Positions 25,725 through 34,429 of a stretch of DNA of 64,000 nucleotides are shown one piece after another (position 1 is the stretch's first letter; each line of letters opens with the position of its first letter). The notes below the pieces were generated by a model. It was not told where the DNA came from. It saw nothing but the letters and a program-made list of their open reading frames with translations, and did not search any database. This DNA comes from Thermoplasmata archaeon. GTDB lineage: Archaea > Thermoplasmatota > Thermoplasmata > Thermoplasmatales > Thermoplasmataceae. The stretch lies in assembly GCA_021806235.1 (NCBI GenBank), contig JAJZXU010000026.1, positions 112,302 through 176,301 of the forward strand, written 5' to 3'. The position numbers were made by a program, and so were the translations under genes.

Positions 25725-28406
25725 TTTTGAGGGCCACCAGTTATATCTGGATAAATATGACATTATTACTGGCACAAAGAAGAACCAGCTTACAAATGTA
25801 TCTATTAAAACCCCCATAGCCAGGCCAATGCCCATCTCCTGTATTATACCTATTCCACTGAATACTAATGATATAAATGTAAAAAATAATAATGAACCGA
25901 GAACCATTATTATTCCTCCATTTTCCTTTATTGTATTTTTAATTGCATCGTTGCTGTTATTGCCCTTTATAATTTCCTCCTTTGCCCGGGTTACCATGAA
26001 TATATCATAGTCCAGGCCTATGGCAAGCAGTGTAATAAATACAAATAGTGGCATAAATATTATTATGTTCAGTTTTAAAATATAATATAAAATAACAAAC
26101 GATATCGACAGTGAAACGATTATTGATGATAGCACCATTAATATAAGTCTCAATGGGGTAAATGCTGAATACAGCTGTATAAATAATAAAACAAATATGG
26201 ATAATGTCAATATTGGTAATATTTTATAAAATGAATTTAATATATAACTGTATGAATTATCTAAATATTCCGTTAATCCGCCTACAGAATACGAATTTAA
26301 ATATTTACTTTTATGGATTTTTAGATGGCTTATATAATATGATGATTTACTTCCCCATGCAATATTTGATAGGTAAATTTTTATCTTAACATAATTTTTA
26401 CTATGCCCCAGGTAAGATAATGTTTTGTTCAAATATTCACTTTTAAAATTATTTGAATATAAATTGTTGTATGATACATATTTTCCATAGGGATAACCGG
26501 GCCCGCATACCATTTTAACATAATTTTTATTCGTTAAATTTTTCTCAACCCCCGAAACATAATTATACTCTGTTTTATTTACCGTATTATTATGGTAAAG
26601 TGGAGATTTTAAATTCAGTATTACCGTAACCGGGTCAAAAAGATCGTAACCCACGGATTTATTTGTAACTTCAATTGCCTTAAAGGAACTGCTCTGGGGA
26701 ACAAGTTTAAAAACATCAAGATTTGTGGGTGTATTTGAATACAGATATAATGATAAAAATGTTATAATTATAAATATTACAAGTATCTTTTTTCTATTAT
26801 TTATTACATAATTACCGGTAGCCTTTAATTTTTCCTCAAATAAAAATTTTTTATTTTTTAATCGATCGGGATAAAATATTTTTTTGCCCTTAAGTGAAAT
26901 TATTGATACTAATAATGTATTTACAGCTATTATTGTTATAATGGCACCTATTGCATTTGCCAGCCCATCCTCACTGAATAGCGGTACATTGGATAGCCAC
27001 AAAACTATATACGATAATGCCAATGTGGTTCCGGATATAAATATCGCATGACCTGCCCATCTTATTGAATTTTCTATAGGTTTTTCATTTTTATTTATCT
27101 TTTCCCTTTTATACCTCGATAGTAAATATACCGAATAATCCGAGGATATGCCCAGAATTAAAACTATCACCAGCGTTGGTGTAATAAACGACACCCTGGT
27201 CCTGAATATATATTCATATAAAATCCCGTTAATGCCGGTTGTTACTATTGCAGATGTGAAGAAAATAGATACAGGCAAAAATGCCGATATTATTGATTTA
27301 AAAAATAAACCCACGATTATAATAGATATTATTATACCTATTAATACTGCAATAATGGATCCTGAGACTGTTTCTTTGCTTAACTGGTAATCTTCTATTA
27401 CCGTGCCCGTAAGATAATATTTTTTTGCACTGAAATCATTTTTAGAAATTGTATTTAAACTGTTCACATCACTTTTTGTTAGTTTCCCGCTGTAACTTAT
27501 AAAAATTACCGATGTTGTATTGTTGCTGTTTAGAAAATGGTTTGATATATACTTCGATGGCACTACAGGATATTTATTATACGGTTTATTTTTCAATATT
27601 TTTAGAGAAAAACTGGTTGTATTGTCTGTTTTTATCAGTCCCTTTAAATAATTTTTATAGCCATAATTTATTTTTAATACAGGATTATTCGATAAATTAA
27701 TTTTTGAAGAACTATCTAAAATATTTACAGTGTAATTATCTAAATTACTGCTTATATTTTTACTGCCTGCATTATATGCATCTTTTGCTATCGTTAATGC
27801 ATTAGTATGAATAACATTATCTATAAAATTTTTTACGGTACTGTTCTTATCTAGCTGGGTGGCTATAAAATTTTCTGCAATTATTGATAATATGTTATTT
27901 CTATTACTGAATTGTATTCTGGTAGCGCCTGTAATATTATTGTAAAATGATACTACCTTTTTATTTACATTATATAATAATTTATATGTTAAATTCTCTT
28001 CATACCTGATCTTATCCGAATAGTTTAACAGCAATGGTTTTTCAATGGTATATATGTCATTTATACTTACGTTTTTAAAACTGTTATTTTTTAAATATTC
28101 TGAAACACTGTTTATATAATTTTTAATTTTTATATTGTTACTTAAATTATTTAATGATGTCTGGTTTAACACTATTATTAAGCCAGGTGATTTGCTGCTG
28201 TTAAATTCCCTTCCATTGGTAATATTTTCCTTATACGCCATTGAACTTTTTGTTATTATAGATTTCGCTACATTATATGATGTATCTGTAAAAAAGAGAT
28301 ATGAAAACGGTGCCAGTAAAATTACTGCAATTATCCATATAACTATTATTTTTTTACTGTTTTTCACGATTAAGTCTGTGAATCTTGCAGGAAAATTTCT
28401 GGGCAT
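25719..28406 (-). CDS. MMPL/RND-superfamily exporter
   Basis: This 895-residue membrane protein has the two-fold repeat of the MMPL/HAE3 branch of the RND superfamily: one N-terminal helix (residues 14-36), a large extracytoplasmic loop rich in Asn, Ser and Thr, five helices, then the same again. The proton-relay type motifs are LGISSDYSVYLLSRY in the first half and AIGLDYDIFMVTRAKEEI in the second. Such proteins export lipids, fatty acids or hydrophobic compounds using the proton gradient, which is very large in acidophiles. The cargo cannot be inferred from this sequence. The gene stands alone. Confidence 0.92.
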   Translation of the reverse strand: MPRNFPARFTDLIVKNSKKIIVIWIIAVILLAPFSYLFFTDTSYNVAKSIITKSSMAYKENITNGREFNSSKSPGLIIVLNQTSLNNLSNNIKIKNYINSVSEYLKNNSFKNVSINDIYTIEKPLLLNYSDKIRYEENLTYKLLYNVNKKVVSFYNNITGATRIQFSNRNNILSIIAENFIATQLDKNSTVKNFIDNVIHTNALTIAKDAYNAGSKNISSNLDNYTVNILDSSSKINLSNNPVLKINYGYKNYLKGLIKTDNTTSFSLKILKNKPYNKYPVVPSKYISNHFLNSNNTTSVIFISYSGKLTKSDVNSLNTISKNDFSAKKYYLTGTVIEDYQLSKETVSGSIIAVLIGIIISIIIVGLFFKSIISAFLPVSIFFTSAIVTTGINGILYEYIFRTRVSFITPTLVIVLILGISSDYSVYLLSRYKREKINKNEKPIENSIRWAGHAIFISGTTLALSYIVLWLSNVPLFSEDGLANAIGAIITIIAVNTLLVSIISLKGKKIFYPDRLKNKKFLFEEKLKATGNYVINNRKKILVIFIIITFLSLYLYSNTPTNLDVFKLVPQSSSFKAIEVTNKSVGYDLFDPVTVILNLKSPLYHNNTVNKTEYNYVSGVEKNLTNKNYVKMVCGPGYPYGKYVSYNNLYSNNFKSEYLNKTLSYLGHSKNYVKIKIYLSNIAWGSKSSYYISHLKIHKSKYLNSYSVGGLTEYLDNSYSYILNSFYKILPILTLSIFVLLFIQLYSAFTPLRLILMVLSSIIVSLSISFVILYYILKLNIIIFMPLFVFITLLAIGLDYDIFMVTRAKEEIIKGNNSNDAIKNTIKENGGIIMVLGSLLFFTFISLVFSGIGIIQEMGIGLAMGVLIDTFVSWFFFVPVIMSYLSRYNWWPSKL

Positions 28407-28496
28407 TAATTAAGAATTATCATTATATTAATTACATTTTCCCAAAATAAGCATCATAAATTTTCTGTAAATTATATTATTAATATGTAAAAATAA

Positions 28497-28964
28497 TTAA
28501 TTTAATCCTGAAACAACTCCCTCTATTTTCTTATAGTCAGGTTCCTTTCCAGCATCCTCGCTTATCCATTCATATACTATTTTGCCGTTTTTATCAAGAA
28601 CGAATACAGACCTCTTTGATGCTTTCAAATTCAGGCTCAAAAAATCATCATATAATGCCCCATACATTTTTGATACTTCTCTGTTTGAATCACTTAATAA
28701 ATCAAAGTTAAGGTTATTTTTTACCTTAAATTCCTTTAATGAAAATGGTGAATCAACACTTATGCCGAGAACTTTAGCATCAACCTTATTGAAATTTGCC
28801 ATCGAATCCCTGAATGTACACATCTCCTTTGTGCATACCGAAGTAAATGCTCCAGGGAAAAATGAAAGTACAACAGCGTTCCCATTAAAATCAGATAGTT
28901 TTCTCTTTTTTAAATCAGTATCCAGCAACTCAAAATCCGGTGCCTTATCTCCTTCTTTTACCAT
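28497..28964 (-). CDS. Peroxiredoxin (AhpC/TSA, BCP-like)
   Basis: This 155-residue thiol peroxidase reduces hydrogen peroxide and organic peroxides. The peroxidatic cysteine is in FPGAFTSVCTKEMCTFRD, and the second cysteine five residues later could be the resolving one. It has the thioredoxin fold with KAPDFELLDTD at the start and the usual length for this family. It is a single gene with a TATA-rich upstream region and would protect the cytoplasm of this aerobic organism. Confidence 0.95.
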   Translation of the reverse strand: MVKEGDKAPDFELLDTDLKKRKLSDFNGNAVVLSFFPGAFTSVCTKEMCTFRDSMANFNKVDAKVLGISVDSPFSLKEFKVKNNLNFDLLSDSNREVSKMYGALYDDFLSLNLKASKRSVFVLDKNGKIVYEWISEDAGKEPDYKKIEGVVSGLN

Positions 28965-29066
28965 AAAAATGGTATATTAATTCTATATAAAAATATAATG
29001 TATCTTATATAGTTACTATAATGACAAGTTTTAGAACATTTTATTAGGGCATTCTCAACGTAAAGA

Positions 29067-29079
29067 ATATTTATATATA
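29067..29079 (+). promoter_or_regulatory. TATA-like box before the candidate structured RNA
   Basis: The run ATATTTATATATA in an otherwise gene-free stretch lies 20-35 nt before the point where sequence composition changes to a GC-richer, structured segment. It would place a transcription start near 29100-29105 on the plus strand. Confidence 0.45.
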
Positions 29080-29099
29080 TTTCTATAATATACAGTATT

Positions 29100-29310
29100 G
29101 TCCTGTAAAAAGTATATACGATCTATGAATATATATGACGACCGGGATGTAAAATAGGCTCAACCTTAAATGGGCTTCGGATACAGCTATATTGCGAGTC
29201 ACATTGCCATGACCATCCGATCAGGGGTTGAATCTGGAGTTCCCTGAGGGTCAGGAAATTATGAAACGTGATTAATTTCCGTTAAACTGGGGAAAATTTT
29301 TAAAATTTTT
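29100..29310 (+). ncRNA. Candidate structured non-coding RNA
   Basis: Between the peroxiredoxin and purC genes lies a segment clearly richer in G and C than other intergenic DNA here, with no open frame of note. Several stems can be drawn: TCAACC near 29160 with GGTTGA near 29226; nested inside, CGGAT (29178-29182) with ATCCG (29215-29219); and a separate hairpin GGAAATTA (from 29254) with TAATTTCC (to 29280). T-rich runs follow at 29294-29311 and could end transcription. A TATA-like box lies upstream. I could not match it to SRP RNA, RNase P RNA, 5S rRNA or a simple C/D box RNA. Strand and ends are inferred from the promoter and T-runs. Confidence 0.5.
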
Positions 29311-29439
29311 TTAGCACTGGATAAAGAGTATAGATGGCAATTCTGGGATTTACTTATTTAATTCCATATTAAATGGCAGGCATAACATGGACAGCAGTGA
29401 AGCCAGAATGTATTTTAAACATATAAAAAAAATTATAAT

Positions 29440-30321
29440 CTACCATTTTAGGCCGGTAATTTTTTCATACATATTTTTGTATAAATCAGATATTTCCTTT
29501 ATTAGGTCATCAGGCAGGTGTGTTATATCCGGTTCCGTCTCATTATTTTCCCTTGCCCTGTACAGTAAATCATGGTAACCTGTTTCCCTGTAATGCTGCC
29601 TGACTATCTCCTTACTCAATTCTGTAATTTTCTGATTATCATAATCCTTTTTATCCCAGAACCTGTCCTCATCCAGTGTGCCGAATGTATCTATTATAAC
29701 GGGTTTTCTTTCCAGTCCAAGGGCGAGCTCTTTTTTCCCATCAGCATGGATTAATCCCCTTGATTCCACACTGTTAATTCTTTTATCTATTTTTAATATC
29801 AATTCCTTAATTTCATATAGCTCATGCAATTTTAATCCCGATATTTCCAGGGCTTCATCAAAATTTAATGGCCTGTCAAATTTCTCAAATTTTGTTGTTA
29901 CCTCAAAGTATGGATCCGGTAATTTCTCTCCATATTCCGGGAAATTTTTAAAGCCCAGCTTATGATAATCTATAGTGTTTGATTTTATTCTATCATATAA
30001 TGAACCGGCTACATAATATCTGGTTATAAACTCTAAAGGAATCATATAATTTATAAAAAATTCTGAACCTTTGTTGAAAATATTATATTTTTTTACCCTC
30101 ATTTCACTGTTGTTTACTAATTCTATTAAATCTGTATCTATTCCTATTGATTCAACAATTTTATACCAGTAATAGGAGGTCCTGCATAATGATTCTCCCT
30201 TATTCGGTATCTCATCCGGTATAATTTTGTCAAAAACCGATATCCTGTTTGAAAATTTGAATATTAAACTATCATTATCTGAATAAATATCCTTGACCTT
30301 ACCCTTTCTTATTAATTCCAT
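29440..30321 (-). CDS. purC: Phosphoribosylaminoimidazole-succinocarboxamide synthase (SAICAR synthetase)
   Basis: This 293-residue enzyme joins CAIR and aspartate with ATP in purine biosynthesis. It begins MELIRKGKVKDIYS and has FSNRISVFDKIIPDEIPNKG, the family's N-terminal nucleotide-binding signature, and GLIHADGKKELALGLER and IDTFGTLDEDRFW in the centre, with the metal and substrate residues. The length is slightly above the bacterial form (about 240) and fits the longer variant. It has no neighbouring purine gene. Confidence 0.95.
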   Translation of the reverse strand: MELIRKGKVKDIYSDNDSLIFKFSNRISVFDKIIPDEIPNKGESLCRTSYYWYKIVESIGIDTDLIELVNNSEMRVKKYNIFNKGSEFFINYMIPLEFITRYYVAGSLYDRIKSNTIDYHKLGFKNFPEYGEKLPDPYFEVTTKFEKFDRPLNFDEALEISGLKLHELYEIKELILKIDKRINSVESRGLIHADGKKELALGLERKPVIIDTFGTLDEDRFWDKKDYDNQKITELSKEIVRQHYRETGYHDLLYRARENNETEPDITHLPDDLIKEISDLYKNMYEKITGLKW

Positions 30322-30534
30322 GATGGGAAATATTTAATATAAATATAATTTTATTGTTTTAATCGTTAAATTTTATATAACCATTCCAGTTATAGCTGAT
30401 CCGTATTTTCTTTATATCTCCATCCCATATGTAATTTGAACCGGAACATTCAGGGTGATTGATAGCCAGAATCCATTATACAGGGGATAAAGTGGGGCCG
30501 GAATAAATCCCAATAATGGTGTTACTGCACATGT

Positions 30535-30558
30535 ATTTCAAACCCTTATAGATAGACT
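30535..30558. repeat. CRISPR-repeat-like sequence, copy 1
   Basis: This 24-bp sequence begins ATTTCAAAC and ends CCTTATAGATAGACT. It matches the copy at 30719 except for one base. Read on the minus strand it resembles an archaeal CRISPR repeat that would end in TTTGAAAT. The two copies are 184 bp apart, too far for a normal repeat-spacer unit, so this may be a relic. Confidence 0.45.
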
Positions 30559-30718
30559 AAACACCCACAAATATTATTACTATTTAGGATATAAAATTTA
30601 TTAGAAATTATCTTATTTTTACCTGTTATAAAAATTATATAATGATAATTGATTATAATATTAATGTACAGGCAGATTCAGGGTTTTGAATCTGTGATGG
30701 AGATGCTTCTGGCATGAA

Positions 30719-30742
30719 ATTTCAAATCCTTATAGATAGACT
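30719..30742. repeat. CRISPR-repeat-like sequence, copy 2
   Basis: Second copy of the 24-bp sequence, with T in place of C at position nine. Flanking bases differ from those of copy 1, so the repeated unit is confined to this core. No further copies were seen in the window and no cas genes are nearby. Confidence 0.45.
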
Positions 30743-30856
30743 GGCATATTTACCATTATAAAAAAAGATAATTTAAACGATATTACTAATATTTTTAAGG
30801 ATTATCATAAAAAAATTATAAACAAAATTAATTAATGCTGATGCGATGGTGGTTAC

Positions 30857-31621
30857 ATGAATATACCAGAATCCCATCCAAGGTATAAATCATTAAAGAC
30901 TCGTGAAAAAATTGTAAACTCCTATAAGGATGGATATGTGGCTGCAGAAGGGCTAATTGCACATGGCCGTGGTGAAGCCTTTGATTACCTTCTTGGTGAG
31001 ACAATGGATATATATTCTGCAGATGCAATCAGGGCAGCTGCCTGTTTACTGCTGAATGCTAAATATCCGGTTATATCGGTAAATGGTAATGCCGCTTCAC
31101 TGGTTCCTGATGAAATTATTGAATTATCAAAAATTGTAAATGCAAAAATTGAAATAAATCTATTCTATCGCACGGAACAGAGAGAATTATCCATATATAA
31201 TACCATGATTGAACATGGTGCAAACGAAATTCTGGGCATAGATAAGCGGAATTCCACAAAACTGCCGGAACCAGACAGTGCCCGTAGAGTTGTTGATAAA
31301 AATGGCATATTTATCTCAGATGTTGTTTTAATACCGCTGGAGGATGGTGATAGAACAGAATCCCTGATTAAAATGGGAAAAAAGGTTATTGCCATAGATT
31401 TGAACCCATTATCAAGAACATCCATGATGGCAGATATTGCCATTGTTAATAACATCATAAGGGTTATGCCAGAACTTATTAAGGAGTCAAAATATTTCAG
31501 GAATAACAATAAAAAATGCAATAGTATATTAAATGATTTTGATAATAAAAAGAATGTAGCAGGTTCTATTGAAATCATTAAAGACAATTTGCTGAAAAAA
31601 TATAATGAATTATACAGATAA
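30857..31621 (+). CDS. 4-phosphopantoate--beta-alanine ligase (archaeal phosphopantothenate synthetase)
   Basis: This 254-residue enzyme of the archaeal PPS family (formerly DUF137) condenses 4-phosphopantoate with beta-alanine using ATP, a step of coenzyme A synthesis that replaces the bacterial PanC route. Family hallmarks seen are IPESHPRYKSLKTREKIV at the N-terminus, AEGLIAHGRGEAFDYLLGE, an internal VNGNAASLVPDEI and the late AIDLNPLSRTSMMADI. The length is typical. GGTGG eight bases before the ATG is a Shine-Dalgarno site. The next gene has its own promoter. Confidence 0.95.
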   Translation: MNIPESHPRYKSLKTREKIVNSYKDGYVAAEGLIAHGRGEAFDYLLGETMDIYSADAIRAAACLLLNAKYPVISVNGNAASLVPDEIIELSKIVNAKIEINLFYRTEQRELSIYNTMIEHGANEILGIDKRNSTKLPEPDSARRVVDKNGIFISDVVLIPLEDGDRTESLIKMGKKVIAIDLNPLSRTSMMADIAIVNNIIRVMPELIKESKYFRNNNKKCNSILNDFDNKKNVAGSIEIIKDNLLKKYNELYR

Positions 31622-31658
31622 AACAAAGATTTTTATTTAAATAAACATTTTATTAAAG

Positions 31659-33038
31659 ATGGATATACAACACGCTATTGAGGAATTAAAGAAGAATTTT
31701 AAAATTTATGGCGATAAAAACAGTTTAATAATACACAGTACTGGATCTATCGATCGCATCAGGGCAGAGCCATATTTTGTACTGTACCCGGAAAATACCA
31801 TGGACATACAGAAGATTGTTGGAACTGCAGAAAAATATAAAATACCATTAATAATCAGGGGAGGAGGTTCAAGTCCTACAGGTGCGGTTGTGCCCTCAAA
31901 TGGTGGAATAGTGGTAAATATGAAAAGGATGAATAATGTTGCCGTTTCAATAGAAAATGGCTACGTTATATGTGAACCGGGCATAACATTAAAGGAACTA
32001 AATGAAATATTAAAAAAATATAATTTCTTTTTCCCACCTGACCCATCAAGTGTAAGTGTTGCAACTGTAGGTGGTGCAATAGCGGAAAACTCCGGTGGAA
32101 TGAGATGTGCGCGTTATGGCACTGTAAAGGACTGGGTTTTAAAAATAGAGGCAGTTTTACCTGATGGGGAAATAACCTATTTTGGGGAGGAAACATACAA
32201 AAATAGGGCAGGATATAATATTCTTGATTTAATAATAGGATCGGAGGGAACACTATGTGTTGTAACCAGGGCATGGCTAAAGATTATGCCACTGCCCAGA
32301 AAGGTTGTTAGAATTGCTGCCTTTTTTGAGAATATAGATGATGCTGCCCTGTCAGTATTAAATATAAGGGAAAGTGGAATAAATCCTTTAGTTCTGGAAT
32401 ATGCCGATAAATCCGGCATAGAGGCCGCAAATAAAATCAGGAATTTTAATTATCCGGCTGCGGAAGGCGGCCTTGTAATTACCGATATAGATTCCTATTC
32501 AGATGAATGCAATATGTCCGATTCATTAAAAAACGTTTATAAAATATTTGAAAATAACAATGCCGTATATATTACTGATACAGATTCGGAAATGGAAATA
32601 AATAATATCATGGAGGTAAGAAGAATAGCCTTTACATCTCCGGGAATTTTATATAAAAATTTTATTGATGGTGATATTGTTGTTCCACTGTCAAACATAA
32701 AGGAATTACTGATAAGATTGAATAATTTAAGAAAAAAATATAAAAATGTATTTTTATCAATATGTGGCCATGTAGGTGATGGTAATTTACACCCGCAGAT
32801 AGGTTATGATGAAAAATATAAAGACTCTGCATTTAAGGAGGTCCTGGAAATAAATAGAATAGCAATAGACTTAAATGGAACAATTTCGGGCGAGCACGGA
32901 ATAGGAAAAATAAAAACTGGACTGTTGCTGGAACAATTCCATAGGAGGAATATGGATATAAATTATGAACTTATGAAAAGCATAAAAAAATTATTTGATC
33001 CAGATGATATTCTGAATCCCGGTAATTTCGGCCTTTGA
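31659..33038 (+). CDS. FAD-linked oxidase, GlcD/D-lactate dehydrogenase family
   Basis: This 459-residue flavoenzyme has an N-terminal FAD-binding domain (PLIIRGGGSSPTGAVVPSNG; FFPPDPSSVSVATVGGAIAE) and a C-terminal cap with CGHVGDGNLHP and SGEHGIGKIKTG. These are typical of glycolate oxidase subunit GlcD and D-lactate dehydrogenases, which oxidise 2-hydroxy acids. The substrate may be D-lactate, glycolate or a sugar-derived hydroxy acid. It stands alone, without GlcE or GlcF partners, so a single-subunit D-lactate-type enzyme is more likely. TTTATTTAAAT upstream is a TATA-like element. Confidence 0.92.
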   Translation: MDIQHAIEELKKNFKIYGDKNSLIIHSTGSIDRIRAEPYFVLYPENTMDIQKIVGTAEKYKIPLIIRGGGSSPTGAVVPSNGGIVVNMKRMNNVAVSIENGYVICEPGITLKELNEILKKYNFFFPPDPSSVSVATVGGAIAENSGGMRCARYGTVKDWVLKIEAVLPDGEITYFGEETYKNRAGYNILDLIIGSEGTLCVVTRAWLKIMPLPRKVVRIAAFFENIDDAALSVLNIRESGINPLVLEYADKSGIEAANKIRNFNYPAAEGGLVITDIDSYSDECNMSDSLKNVYKIFENNNAVYITDTDSEMEINNIMEVRRIAFTSPGILYKNFIDGDIVVPLSNIKELLIRLNNLRKKYKNVFLSICGHVGDGNLHPQIGYDEKYKDSAFKEVLEINRIAIDLNGTISGEHGIGKIKTGLLLEQFHRRNMDINYELMKSIKKLFDPDDILNPGNFGL

Positions 33039-33054
33039 TTTATTATTTATTTTA

Positions 33055-33270
33055 TAAGTATTCATTTCAAATGGTATGTCCTTGCTTTTTGTCTTTACGT
33101 GGCATTCATTCCCCCACTCCGAACATTGTTTCAATGCACCACCTCAACATGTACCTTGCAATAATGTGATTAATGTTCCTGCCACTGGTATTGGTTGCAA
33201 AGCACCAGTTGTAGTATTCCTCCATTCCGTGGTCAAATATCTGCTTGAAAATGCAAGGCACACTGAGTCA
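33055..33270 (-). pseudogene. Transposase C-terminal relic (IS4/ISH3-like)
   Basis: The minus strand encodes FDHGMEEYYNWCFATN, then INHIIARYMLRWCIETMFGV, and after a frameshift ECHVKTKSKDIPFEMNTYK. The pattern of a FATN strand, then a Y-x-x-RW-x-IE-x-xF helix and a KTKSKDIP loop is that of the DDE transposase C-terminal region with its catalytic Glu. The frame is broken at a run of five C (plus strand, 33112-33116), where removing one base restores it. More protein-like but interrupted sequence extends upstream to about 33505. It is an inactive remnant at the edge of the DpnI-like island. Confidence 0.7.
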
Positions 33271-33505
33271 CCAATTCTCTTTTCATCTCTCTACACTGAA
33301 AATTCATGCGGGTTAATTTTGAGAGGATTTAAGAGGCGTCAGATTTGGAATTCATCTGGCAAATCCTGGTTGTTCCAAATGTGATTTGAATTAGTGTTAT
33401 GGGGTTGAAAGCCCATTGTGTCCCTGGTTGGTTTTGTAGATGTTTTCAGGTTTCATACAAGCACCGAATTTTGAGTAAAAACCCGTCAGTGTTTCTAGCA
33501 GATTT

Positions 33506-33603
33506 GTAACCGTTCGAATTTGTGATAACTCTAACTTTATTCAGGATCTGGATATAAAATATAAAGAAATTAAGTAACCGTTCGAATTTGTGATAACTCT
33601 AAC
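33506..33603. repeat. 30-bp direct repeat pair separated by 38 bp (repeat-spacer-repeat)
   Basis: The 30-bp sequence starting GTAACCGTTCGAATT and ending GATAACTCTAAC occurs at 33506-33535 and again, identical, at 33574-33603. The 38 bp between them are unrelated to the repeat. These dimensions match a one-spacer CRISPR unit. Against this, the minus-strand copy at 33506 continues an open, protein-like frame (VITNSNGYKSARNTDGF), so the repeat may instead be a duplicated piece of an old transposon gene. It ends 7 bp before the stop codon of the DpnI-like gene. Confidence 0.6.
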
Positions 33604-33610
33604 CCAAAAA

Positions 33611-34429
33611 TTATTTTGTTTTCTGATATTCACCTGCTCCAATGAAGTTTATGAATCCCCTATCACGCAATATTTGTAACTGTTGCCTTATCTTGTCCTT
33701 TACGTGTCTGTTTTGTGGATGTAAACTTGCTAATTCATTCTCATATTTATAAATGTCATTTAGGCTGAACTTTGACGGCAGCCTATCAATGAAGTTAATC
33801 ATATCTGCTATCCATCCTCTCTGCTCAATGTTCCCTTTCAACAGTCCTGTCACCACGCTCCATTTGTTCTGTACAGTACTCTTGGCAACAACATTACCAT
33901 TGTTTATTACCATTATGCGCCCAAGTTCCGGTATAACGTCTAAAGTTATGATGCTACCTTGCCAACCTGCCCTTCTTGCCGTAATAGATAAGGGCTTTCT
34001 GGGTTTTATGCAACTTGGAGTTATTGCCAGTCTATGAATAAGTACTGCATCCTCTATTGCCATCGCTTTTTTTTCGTAATGCAATAAAATCAGTGAGGGG
34101 AATGTTTCATTCTTCATGCTATGCATCGCTGTGCCATATTCACCTCCCTGTATCTTGTTTGAGAAATGCCCGTTAGGAAAGTTGTGGGTACTTTTCAGTT
34201 GGAAATTTTCTCTAGGCACAATAACAAACTTCTCATTTGAATGGTCACAGTAGAAGTCGTAGACAGGTTTATTGTTAGGGTATTGAATCAGACCCCTACC
34301 ACATTTAGGACAGTATAGATTATCACTTGCCCATCTTTCAGTTATTCTACCACTTATCTGTGAACCACTTTTGTATTGAGAGGCGAATAAATTGTAGTAA
34401 ACTGTGAGATCAAGATTCATAAAAATCAT
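33611..34429 (-). CDS. DpnI-family restriction endonuclease homolog
   Basis: This 272-residue protein aligns along its whole length with DpnI, which cuts G-m6A-TC when the adenine is methylated. Shared stretches include PVYDFYC, RKPLSITARRAGWQG, QRGWIADMINFIDRLP and the C-terminal winged helix KIRQQLQILRDRGFI that reads methyl-adenine. The catalytic domain is altered: DpnI's D...ELK becomes Asp58...Gln77-Leu-Lys79, an eight-residue insertion precedes the Gln, and the last zinc-ligand Cys is Ser64 (YCDHS); Cys40, Cys43 and Cys61 remain. The enzyme may therefore be a weak or inactive nuclease that still binds methylated DNA. Composition is more GC-rich than neighbouring genes, which suggests horizontal transfer. 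Confidence 0.92.
   Translation of the reverse strand: MIFMNLDLTVYYNLFASQYKSGSQISGRITERWASDNLYCPKCGRGLIQYPNNKPVYDFYCDHSNEKFVIVPRENFQLKSTHNFPNGHFSNKIQGGEYGTAMHSMKNETFPSLILLHYEKKAMAIEDAVLIHRLAITPSCIKPRKPLSITARRAGWQGSIITLDVIPELGRIMVINNGNVVAKSTVQNKWSVVTGLLKGNIEQRGWIADMINFIDRLPSKFSLNDIYKYENELASLHPQNRHVKDKIRQQLQILRDRGFINFIGAGEYQKTK

Larger units (their letters stand above)
30322..30856. other. 535-bp intergenic region with two CRISPR-like repeats and GC-richer islet
   Basis: No gene is visible. The region between purC and the phosphopantothenate synthetase gene contains a GC-richer islet at about 30425-30530, two near-identical 24-bp sequences (annotated separately), and a perfect 7-bp hairpin AGATTCA/TGAATCT at about 30674-30693. 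A GGTGG Shine-Dalgarno-like site stands eight bases before the gene at 30857, so that gene has a leader. Confidence 0.5.

Noticed and set aside
29100..29310. SRP RNA, RNase P RNA or C/D box RNA
   Set aside because: The conserved SRP helix 8 loop, RNase P core motifs and properly spaced C and D boxes were not found, so the RNA is left unnamed.
33076..33384. 102-codon plus-strand open frame
   Set aside because: It is antisense to the transposase relic and its translation resembles no protein.
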